From positions 2,231,239-2,295,238 of the forward strand of contig OY747715.1 in assembly GCA_963556495.2 (NCBI GenBank): 64,000 nucleotides of DNA. Reading direction: 5' to 3'. This document shows positions 12,201 to 24,200 of this stretch, piece after piece; within the stretch, counting starts at the first letter, position 1, and each line of letters begins with the position of its first letter. The DNA is from Valencia hispanica (lineage: Eukaryota > Chordata > Actinopteri > Cyprinodontiformes > Valenciidae). The notes under the pieces are model-generated. The model was not told where the DNA came from. It worked only from the letters and a program-made list of their open reading frames with translations, and made no database searches. The position numbers were made by a program, and so were the translations under genes.

Positions 12201-15200
12201 CTCAAAAATGATCCTAATAATTCCTGGTGACCTCTATAATCATACTGATTACAAATAAGAATAATAAGTAACACAGAGGAATTACAGGAGCCGATTTAGA
12301 CTTGGGACTATTTTAGGACAAAGCACCGCTGCAAGGCGCAAGGACACGACGCAGCGCAGCAAAAGACACATACTTCCATAAAAGACAAATGCGTGAGCTA
12401 CACACTTTTTTTTTTGCTGCCGTAGTTTGAGTACATTATAAGTCTAATGCCAGAAAATGGTTCTTGTTGTGTAGCAAAGGGTTTGCAAAAACAAGCAGAA
12501 GACAAACAGCAACACGATGTTTCACTGAACTCCATCTCATGTGGAACAAAATAGACAACGGCTCGCTGCCCCAGGAATTCCTCCAACAACACCAGTGGAG
12601 AAAATTAATAAATATCTGGTTTGCGAGGAGCATTTCAGACCAGAGGACTACGAAGAAAAAATGCAACATTCTACCTGAAAGATGGTAGAATAGGCAGAAT
12701 AAGAAGACGGCAGTCCCATTCATTTTGTCTACAGATACTGAACCAAGTGCATCATCCAGGTTTACTGTATAACATTTACAACATTTCACCCCAATGACTG
12801 TAAACGGTGAATTTTGTAGAGTAAATCACTTTTGGTGTCTTTAGCAGGCGCCGCGTCGTGTTCTTGCCCCCTGCAGCGGCGGCTTACGGCTGTGCTTTAT
12901 CGTAATGTAGTTCCACGACAAAATCGGCTCCTGTAATTCCTTTGTGTTAGTTATTACTGTCTTTTGCACTCAATATGATCATTAAGGTCACCGGGAATAA
13001 TTAGGATCATTATTGAGTAATCTTCATGACATTTGCACATGAAATGCTAGCAGTTACCATTCGTTTACATTGTTTATGCTAAGCTAAAGCAAACTGACTG
13101 CTGCCAGATTAGGAGAATGACTGGTCTGGTTACTAAATGCTTTTTCTCACTTATCCAACTCTGAGCTGGACAATCCCTTAAAAAAGGAACGTGTCTTCGC
13201 CTCATTGTAATGATTATTATGGGAAAACTGACTTTGTCTCTGGAGGTGAGGAAACGAGGATCGTCCTGGAAGGCTTCCTTCACCAGCCGACTGAAGCGGT
13301 TAAACAGAGTCAGCAGCTGCTCCACATATTTCTCTGAATCCTGCAGCAGAGAACACGGTTAGGCATGAATAGCAACTAAAATGTAAATCAGTAGAAATAC
13401 AAACGTGTGTGTGAGCTAGGGCTGCATCATATGGAAAAAACATTCTATGACGTATAATATTTTTCATATGAGTCGATTGATATTTATCAGGATTTAAAGC
13501 AAATCACAATTTTTGTTCTTAACATTCCCTGTTACTATTTGATGATATCAGAAGGTTATTTTTAATTTAAATGTTTTTTTTCAAAAGTTAAACATGTCAT
13601 CAGACGTCATAAAACTGTTTGGGAAAAATCTAAGAAGGTTAGGGCCAGGCGATATGGATTAAAAATAAAATCTTCCATTTTTTCATACCAAATTTGATTT
13701 TTGTTAAGAATTTTTTTTCTATCTTTCTATTCTTAAAACAGAAAATATTTTTTACAACTTGTTTTTATTCTATCATCCTTTCTAGGAATTGACCTGAATT
13801 TAAAATCCAAATAAAAACAGGGTGTAAAGCAAGATGGCCGTCCTGGGGTGGGCTGACATCACTTTGAACTATAGAACCCAACAGGTGCATTGGTGCAATT
13901 TTGTTTCTTGAAAGTCTTGAAATTCCAAAAACTTTAATCTTCATAAATAGAAAAATTCAATAAAATCGATATAATCGATATATGCATATTGGGGTATTTG
14001 AAAAATAACTGTTTTTCATGTCAGTCTGCAGCAGTTTTGAAGTATCTGAGGCTCCTTTAAATAATTTATTTATTTTTTTTTCACGGTAATTAATATATTA
14101 TTTTAAACAATATTCCGTTCAGATTCTTCTGGATCAGTTGGTGGTGTGCAGAAATAAAGCTCCCCTGCACCAGGAAGTATATAAACAATAGTGCACCACA
14201 TGTTCAGGTCACATGACACAGTTCCCTTTAGTCAGGTTAGCTTGATGGAGACTTAGTGTTGTTATTTATGAGGCATGGAGAAGTTGGCCTGCAGGCTGAC
14301 CTGGTCACACCTTACAGACCAAATTTTAAAATTCAGCAGAGATTCTCGTGTCTGAGTGAGACGCTCACCGAGGTGATGGTCTCTGCCGTGGCCACCATAT
14401 CGGCCAGGCCGGCGCTCATGATGTGGTCCTCCAGGTCCTTCAGCATGGGGTCGATGCCGCTGGGACCTTTGTCCATCAGGGAGAACATCAGGTGTAACTC
14501 TGCGGTTCAAACAAAACGTTTTATAGATCAATGAGCTGAATGGCGCTGGAGTCTAGAGCGAATCAGAGATGCGTTTGTTACATCTGCTGCTGAAAACCCA
14601 AAGTCTGCATTCAGACCTCCCTAGATGTTCTGTTTATGAACAACAACTGGCTGAACCGAACCGCAGTACCAGTACTGGACTCACTGTCGGTCTCATTTCG
14701 TTTGATCATCCCTGGACACTCGGCCAAGATGGTCTCTTTGAAGGACGTCACCAATGCATTCACGCAGCACTCCATTAACTGGAACACAGAACATCAGAAA
14801 TGATTAAACCACAGGGTATATGCAGAGATCTCAATAACTATTTTATTACCTTTTCAAGACTTCTTTTAAAGACTTTCTGAAATGAAATTAGAACTTTATC
14901 ACAATGAATAATCAAATTAATAATATTAAACTATTTCATTATTAAAGCGGACATATCGTGCTTTTAAATATTTCCTTTTTACATTTAAACTATGCAGTTG
15001 TGGTCCTTACATTGTGGAACTACAATACTTGGGTCTGAATTCCTCATGACTGAAGCTCCACAGGCCCCCCCCTCTTATACCCCTGTTCTGAGGTGCGTCT
15101 GGGAGCTACCTCGTTTTGGCGCCGTCTCTTTAAATGCAAATGAGGTACTCGAAACTCCACCCCCCTTACAGGTCACAGAGGTGCAGCTCGGGTCAACCCG

Positions 15201-18200
15201 GCCATTTTTGTAGTTTGGCAGCAGAAAAACTATTATTCAGCATAGCAAAACGTTTTTATTGATGCTTACTGAGAAAAATGTCAACAATGGAAGACTTGTC
15301 CATCCAGTCTTACATGTTTGAGCCAGAGTTTGATCAGGAGCAAGAGGAAAACGAAGACGATGAACCTGCACTGACTTGGACTACAAACTCGCGGCAAGTA
15401 AGAAAAATGGCGGATTCACCGTAATGTTTGGGCGGATTTAACTTGCCTTATTTGGCTGTGCCGCTGCAAAGACTGTAATGTAATAACCCAAGAAACGTAA
15501 AACAATGGAAGAAAGATCTGAACAGAATGCAGAATTGGACCAGAAAAGAAACTAAAGTGTGGTGAAAAATTGTTATGCAATTAGGAATTAAGTGTATATT
15601 CTCTGTTTAGTGAATGCATCTAGAGTAAAATGACAAGGTTATTGCTCCAACTTAATGTTATAAAAGATATATGTGTCAGGTCACCAGAGAGACAGACGCC
15701 GGGGCAGTAAGATAACAGTCTGGCCTTCGGATGAGCTGCTTTATGCGTTGCCATCAGACTCGCATGGAGCGGCTGTCCAGAGGCGGAGCGTGAAGGTTGG
15801 AGAAGACGTCTACAGAGATAAACAATGATTGCTGAATACTATTTAAGCGGTTAGTTAGAAAGGTTGGTTAGGGTGATGCACAAGTAACTCCGTGTTCTGG
15901 CCAGACATGTTTGAATTAAATACTTAAACGCCTTCTTGGACTCAAGTCTTCTTTATAATGGAAACCCTGAGATACTTTATTTGCCATAACAAAAGATATC
16001 TTTTCATCACCTGAAGAGACTCATTTAAATTTACTCCGCTCCTAGGGTCTCCAAATACACAAAAAAAGGCATTTAAAGGTTTTTATTGTTTTATTTTGCA
16101 TGATATGTCCCCTTTAAATTACTTCGCAATGGCCAAATCAGGAAACACACTCCCTTATTCCCTCGTTAAGAGTTTGGTGAGTTGTAGTTAATCGCTGTCG
16201 GGGCACGGTGTCCTAACAGGTGTAAAAGATTAAAACAGAGGTAAATAAAACAAAAACCTACTGTGTACCATCTATCTGTGTAAATATCTCATGTTACAAC
16301 ATGAAAACGTGCGGCTTATATTCAGGTGCGCTCAATGGTCCGAAAATCATGATAATCTTCTCACAAAACGCACAGTAAACCAGTAAAGGCTTCAGCCATG
16401 GTTTAAAATTATCCACTTCTAGCCAAGAATCAGCAAATTTACACGATTATGGCCAGTCCTGCATCGCTCCGGTGCACTTCGCTGTAAGTTAGTGGGATGG
16501 GTCACGTCGGCAGCGATAGTACGTAAAGTCACGAGTTCTGACAGAACACCATACCCATCAGATATGCATACCTTCAGGTAGCACAGGCGCAGCAGTGAAA
16601 CTAGCTAAATTACGCATGCGTTAAAATCAAACCATCATTTCAGCATTTCTTAGGTTACAAGCGGTAGGTTTTGGTCTAATATATCACATATTATAAACAC
16701 TTTACCTAATTGCATGCCTTATAGAATCACAAGAAATGTTAATAGAAGTTTTCCATATATTATTTTTAGCAGGTGAACTCGTAAAACCGTGCAAAATTGT
16801 GTTAAATTGTTAAATCTAGTGTATTAGGGCCATTGTGGATAAAAGAAAAAAAAACTGGAGCAAATTTCTGCCAAAAGATTAAGATTAATTTCACATACTT
16901 TCAAGAAAAAATTCGGAAATTCTCTGATGTCAAAATGTCATAAATTTGCGAGAGAAAACGTAGAAATTTCCAAGATTAAAGGCATAATTTTATTAACATT
17001 TAAGTCCTAAATGATTTAAATGTTAAGTTTACGAGATACCCATCTATGAAGGTAAATTAGTGTCATTATTCAATTAAAAAATGTGTCTTCAATCAAAAAA
17101 CATTTTCAAACAAAAAAGCTTCACTTCAATCCAAAACAAACCTTTTCAATCAAAGAAAAAAAGTGTTTGACTGCAAAAATATAGTTGAGACAAAAAAAAT
17201 ATGCATTTGAACAGTTTTCTTGCTTTGATTGAAAATGTTTTCTTTGATAGAAGTGAAGTTTTTTTTGTTTGAAGCAACGTTTTTGATTTTAGTCATCTTT
17301 GTTGTGTTTGGGCCATATTATGGGTAGGACATTTGTGTCTTTATAATTCAATCAAAAAAGAAGTTGCGTCAAACAAACGAAAAATATTTTCAAAAAAAAA
17401 AAAAAAAAAATCACTTCAATCCAAAAAAAAAAAAAAACTTTGTCAATCATAGATAAAAAGTTATTGCTGTAGACACCTGTCAATCAAACATGTCTGACCA
17501 ATGGGGAAGCACCCGCCCACGGCATGTTTATGTCAAAATAATTCAACCAAAAAAAAAGAAAACGACCTCAAAACCCCTTTCAGTTTATTCAAAAATAAAA
17601 AAAATCACTTCAAATCGAAAAAAAATGTTTCAATAAAAAAGAAAAAAAATTTGAAATGCAATTTTTTGAGTCTCAAATATTTTCTTGCATTCAAAAACTT
17701 ATCTATGAATTAAGTCTTTTTTTTTTATTGAAGTGATTTTTTTATCTAAAAAAATTTTTTTTTGTTTGAAGCAACTTTTTTTGTTAAAACTTTAAAGACA
17801 CAAATGTTCTACCCATGAAATGGCCCAAATACAAAAAAGATGACTAAAATCAAAGAAAATATTTTCAATTGCAAATATGTGTTCAAATGCATTTGAATGC
17901 TCAAATATATAAACACTTTTTGTCTTTGATTGAAAAGTTTTTTTTGGGATTGAAGTGAAAGTTTTTTTGTTTGAAATTATATTTTTTAATTGAAGAAACC
18001 TTTTTTTTATTTTTATTGAATAATAAAGACACAAATGTACCTTCATAAGCATCTGGCATCTATGCGGCTCTTTTCCAGAATCAGAACGACGTCTCCTGGC
18101 TTCAGATTTGCCAAGAACGCCTCGAGAAAACAGCTTAACCATTTATAAACTGTATTTTCTATAAAGCAAGACCCGTCATAACAGCATACTCAGAGCCCGT

Positions 18201-21200
18201 CGCAAACACTGGTGCGCCGTTTCGATAAAGTAGGCTAAACCGACAGACGGCGCCATAAAAATAAACGCTGTTCTGACAGTATAGGCTACATCGACAGAAC
18301 ACCTACGAAAATTTGTTTCCTTTTATTAGTTTGGTTGCGTCCATTTTTTATACACAAACTTATTTTAAAAACATCTCAATACTAACCAAATTTAAGATTT
18401 CGCAAGACTTTTTACTACTTTTTAACGGTCTTGATTTTCCTTAACTCGTAATACTATTCAAGGCCCTGAACAACACTGTATTATAATATGCAGAATACTA
18501 ATAGATGAGTGAAATATTGAAGTAAAACTCACAGCTTGGACGGAGTTACAGTCGCGTCTCGTCTCCAGATATCTCAGCGCTCGTTTCTCCTCCTCTCTCA
18601 GCTTTGAATCCGCCTGGTCGGAGAACCCAGTTACAGAACACAGAACCGCGCTCCCTTAAGCTGGGGCAGATCAATGCAGCCGTGTGCATTTTACTCACGT
18701 ATTTCATGTAGTTCTGGACGCCGTTCTGCTGGAGGTACGACGGCGCCTGGGTCCTGTAGAACCTCTCGGTGGAGTCCATGTAGGCCTTCTCGAAGTTGTC
18801 CCTGTAGATCTGCAGCTTGTCTTCAGGGTTGGAGCACAAATTCACTGCTCACAGAAAACCACATCAGAGGGAGAAGGTCAGAGGAGGAGGAGACGTTGGG
18901 ACAGGTTTGACCTCGGCCCGGTACCCAGGCCGGTTCTGCCCGGTACCCAGGCCGGTTCTGCCCCCAATTATTAACATTAACATCAAACACACAGGGACGG
19001 ATTCATCTGCAGCTCTCCACACCGAACCAATGCAACAATGACTCCACCTTTCATAGGCAGCTCAAGTAGCTGTTTTAAAGGTTCAACCATACGGCAAGCC
19101 ATTACTGTATTTATTACAGTATCAGCTTACAAAAGTGTGTCTCAATAAATTAGATTATCATAATAAAAAAAAACGAAGTTAGTACATTTATTTAGATACA
19201 AAAGTGAAACTTGTATCATAGCGATTAATTCAACACAAAGTTGTTTAATTCAAGCATTTATTTCTGGTAATTGTTCTGATTGTGGCTTACAGCTTGTGGT
19301 GTGTCCCTGTTATAAATCACAAGGGGCCACCGCTGAAGAAGCTACTAGTGAAGAAGCGTACTAGTCGAAAGTTGAGTGGAAGGAAAAACTGTGTGATAAG
19401 AAAAAGGGGCACCAGCAGCAGGGATAAATGCGACCTGGAGAAGTCCAACTGGGGGAGATTAACAAGGACTGGAGCTGGAGTCGCCACAGATCTGGACTAC
19501 AACCGTCTCTTTCATGGTGGCAGACCAGTCCAGAACCAGAGACAACGTCCGCGTGCTACTTGGGCTCAGGAGAACCAGAACCGGACTGTTGCTTAGTGAG
19601 ATGAAAGTAACGTTTTCTCTTCATCTATGAATCACGGTCCCAGAGTCTGGAGGAAGAGTGGAGAGGACCAGAACCACGTTGGTCCAGAGTGATGATCTGG
19701 GTCACCAGGTCATCCGCTGGTTCTGGTCCACTGGGCTTCCTTCATGCTTCCTTCTGCTGACCAACTTCATGGAGATTTATCGGTACCGACCCACACGGCC
19801 AGAGGTACCAAAACCTGCTTTAATCACCATGGTAACACCAGCAAACTGGTCTAATCTTTAACCCCACAGAAAGCCTGTGGAGTATTATCCATGGGAAGAC
19901 GAGAGACACCAGAACCAACAAGGGGAAACCTGGACCTCCAGAACCTCAGCAGAACCACAGGCTGGTCTCCTCCATGCCAAAAGGAGCCCAGAGCAGAACT
20001 GAGAACAGAACCTGAACAGAACATGTAAATCCTTTTCACTGATCTGACGTCAGGTTCTGATTTCCCGAGAAGCTGAACATTTGGTTTTTCATTAGCTGTA
20101 AAGCAGAATCATCAGAACTAACAGAAATAAACGGCTAAAACGGATCTACGTAAGACGGAGACATTGGAGGCGGCGGCAGCGCGTCAGGACGTCCCTCACC
20201 GTAGGACTCTCGTACGCCGATGACCAGCTGCGAGTCGAAGGCCTCGCCCAGCCTCTCGGCGTGGACCAGCTTCATGGCGCTGTCCTGAAGTCTGTTCTTG
20301 ATGTTGGAGAAGATGGACTCGTTCCACGTGTCCAGCATGAGCTGCAGGCAGCGAGACGAGACTCAGAGGATGATCCACAGAACAACAAACCCATCAGAAA
20401 ATCAAAAAGGTGGAAATCAAAGCATCATTTCAGCACACCTCAGACTACAAGCGCTAAGTTTTGGTGTATTAACACATATTATATACACTGAAAGAGACCT
20501 CATGGCTGCTGATTCTGGTTTAACTTCCATCCTCATCGATCTGAGCGCGATCATTTCTCACCCCATTCTCCCCAATGGACTCTCTTCTTTAGGTATCACC
20601 CACACCCCTCTCCTCTGGTTTCGCTCCTACCTCACCGGCCGGACTCAGTTCATCCAGCTAAAATCCTTCACCTCACAACCCTACCCAGTCACTTCAGGTG
20701 TGCCCCAGGGCTCTGTCCTGGGACCCCCTCCTTTTCATAATTCATCTCCTCCCACTCGGCAATATCTTCCGTAAATATGGCAATCCAGTTATACTGTTTC
20801 GCGGACGACAACCAGCTCTACATCTCCAGTAAACCAAACTCCACACCCTCACCCACTGCCTCTCAGAAATCAAAATTTGGTTCACCTCAAGCCTTCTTAA
20901 ACTTAACAGCAATAAAACGGAATTTCTTCTTGTTGCCCCCAAAGCCAACACTTTCAAAAACGAACAGCTTCTCCTCAACCATCGACAGCGCCACAGTTTA
21001 GGTCCAGCTCACAGGTGTATCTAGTGGCGCCCGAGAACGAAATGCAAGACCTGTGGTGACAGAGCTTTTTCAGTGGTAGCTTCCAAACTCTGGAACAATC
21101 TTCCTTTTAAAATTTAAAACTTTGGAAACCTTTTTTGTTGATGTATTTCTTTGATTTCGTTGGTTGTTCTTTTTATTTACATTCTCGTTACATTGTGTCA

Positions 21201-24200
21201 TTTCTGTGAAGCACTTTGGGCAGCGTCACTGTTGAAAATGTGCTATATGAATAAATTTGACCTTGACCTCCCCCTCAGGTAAAGAGTCTGCGTGTCATCA
21301 CTGACAGCTCGCTTTCTTTTCATGCTCATACCAATAACATGGCTCGGTCTGCCCACTTCCATCTTCGCTCCATTAATCGCCTCCGCCCCTTTCTCACCCC
21401 TCACGCTGCCGCCATTGTTGTCCACAGTCTCGTCACTTCCCGTCTCGATCACTGCAGCTCGCTTCTTTTCGGCGTCCCCCCACAAACTCCTCCATAGACT
21501 TCTACTGGTCCTGAACTCAGCAGTCCGCATCATCACCAGAACCCGCTCCTTTCACCACGTCACCCCTGTCCTCCAGCAGCTCCACTGGTTTCCGGTTAAA
21601 TCTAGATCCACTTTCAACATCCTCCTCCATACTTTCAAACCCACCCAGAACATCTCTCCTCTATATTTATTAGATCTTATTGATATTGCCATCCCCTCCC
21701 ACTCTCTCAGGTCCTCCTCTTCCCTTCACCTCACTGGTCCACCACGAGCATCTCTGGAACAGACTCCCCCCAGGCATCAGAAACACTGACAACTTCAACC
21801 TTTTCAAATCTAGACTAAAGACTCATCTGTTTAAAACTGCCTAAAACTTATGATTTAGTTTTCCCTGTTGTTTTTAATTGATCTCATCTATTCCACTGTA
21901 TTTTACTGAGTTTCGATCTTGTAAAGCGACCTTGGGTGTTCTGAAAGGCGCTATTAAATCAAATGTAATATTATTTTTATTATTATATATACGTATGTGT
22001 ATTGGTAAAAATCTGGCTATAAGATATATTGCAATATATCGCGATACTATGTGTAAGACAATATATTGTGATTTTAAAAACTGAATTTAACTGTAGAAAA
22101 CTGTCCCATCGTTCTAAACACTCCAACCTGTTTCATATTGTCACAGATCTAGTTGATCCACTGGAACAAAGAAGGTGAAAACTGCCACAAACTACCAGTT
22201 ATAGTTTTAATTTTACTACAAAAATTACTGTCATTAATGGTTCCATTCAAATTCTTGAAAAAAAAAATTTTTTTAAATCCCCCCAAAAAATAAATACATT
22301 ACTTTTGAATATCGATGCAATACCGTGACATAAATTATCGCTGTACATTGATGTATCGATATTTTCTTACATCCCTAATTAAATACATATTTACTAATTG
22401 CATGCCTTATGTCTACCAGTCTACTCAACATCCCTAGAATCAGAACCAAACATGGAGAAGCAGCTTTCAGTTTCTATGCTCCTCTAATCTGGAACAAACT
22501 TCCAGAAAACTGCAAAGCTGCTGAAACACGGAGTTCTTTTAAATCACAACTAAAAACGTATCTGTTTAGAGCTGCCTTTGGGTCACGCTTTCATGTATCA
22601 TATGTTTTGTGAATGCTTCCTGCGTTATTGGTGTTTTTACCCTTTATATGCTTTGTCTGTTTTACAACTATTTTTATTTTACCCCTTAATCATGTAAAGC
22701 ACCTTTAATTACCTTGTTGTTGAAAGTGGTGCTTTACAAATAAAATCGCCTTGCCTTATGAAATCACAAGAAATGTCAATAGAAGTTTTCCATACATTAT
22801 TTTTAGCAAAAGGAGTCATAAAAATTGTGTTATGTCGTGTTAAATTGTTACATTTGGTGTATTAGGGCCAATGCAGATAAAAGAAAGAAAAAATAATCAT
22901 TTCTGCCAAAAGACAGATTAATTTCACATAGGACTATTTCCAAGAAAAAACTCGGAAATTCTCAGATGTGAAAAAGTTGTACATTTGTGAGAGAAAACTT
23001 AGGTTTCTCATTTTCATGATTTTTAAACAAAGATATTTTCAGACATTGTAAGGTCAGTAAAAAAAACAAACAAAAAAAACCATTGCATTTTAAATCAGTT
23101 ATGTCTGGCAGAAAAGGCCGGTCCTTAAAGATTCAGGTCTTAATTTTACGAGATGCGCGTCTGTATGATTTTAAAAGCGTAAGTGGATCAAGTGGCTCTT
23201 TCTCCGGGATCAGAAGGATTTCTCCTGGATTCCGAGCTACCATGAACGCCTCGAGGAAACAGCAGACCTTTTAATAAACTGTATTTCCTAGGAAGCAAAG
23301 ACCTGTCAAAACAACAGACCCCGTCACAATACATGCTATGCTGTAAGAAAATATCAATAAGCCGATATATCACAATGTTATATCAATATTCAAAAGCAAT
23401 GTATCGACTTTTATTTTATATTTCAAGAATTTGAATAGATGACAGTAATTTTTGTAGTCAAATATAAAAGTATAGCTTGTAGCTTTGTGGCTGTTTTCAC
23501 CTTCTTGGTTCCAGTGGATCAACTAGATCTAGTAATAAAACTGGACGTGTTAAAGTATGAAACAGGTTTAGAACGATGGGACAGTTTTTCTACAGTTAAA
23601 TTCAGTGTTAAAAATCACAAAATATCGTCTTACTGATAGTATTGTGATATATCGTATCGTATCACCAGATTCTTGCCAACACACGTTTCTAGTAATCTGT
23701 TTCCATAAAGTGGGCTAAAACTAAATGTGTGGTATGTTATTCTGACAGGGTAGGACACATCGACAGAACACCGGCATAAAACAACTAAAATGTATTTAAT
23801 TTGATTAGTTTGCGTGCGTCTGTCATTAGAACCGATGGACAGAAGCTCCGCCTCACCTTCCGCACGATGCTGTCCTCCACGCTGGACTTCTTGTTGCTGC
23901 CCTGTTTGCCCATCAGAGTGATCTCCAGCTGGCAGAAGGGTTTGGGCAGGATGTCGCACTGAGTGAAGAACTTCCTCCACTCGGCGATGTAGGCCTTCAG
24001 GAGCGCCGTGTCATCTTGGTGACTCAGCACCCGCTGGGACGAACACCACAAACACAACATGCAGTTCGATGATCACAGGAGCAACAATTATTAGACATTT
24101 TAAGCTTTTTTTTTTCAACTAAACCTTCAAAATATGGAGTCACAGTTGGCCTGGACGATATAGAAAAGGAGCAAATTAATAAAGAGATAATTGATATCGA

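Larger units (their letters stand above)
20405..23790 (+). repeat. Two-copy intronic repeat, copy B (split by LINE and MITE insertions)
   Basis: Second copy of the repeat at 16560-18310. It is broken by L2 LINE material at 20490-21990, an L2 tail with exact 8-bp target duplications (22412-22752), and two hAT-like MITEs in opposite orientation. It ends close to cul5 exon 4. Confidence 0.68.
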
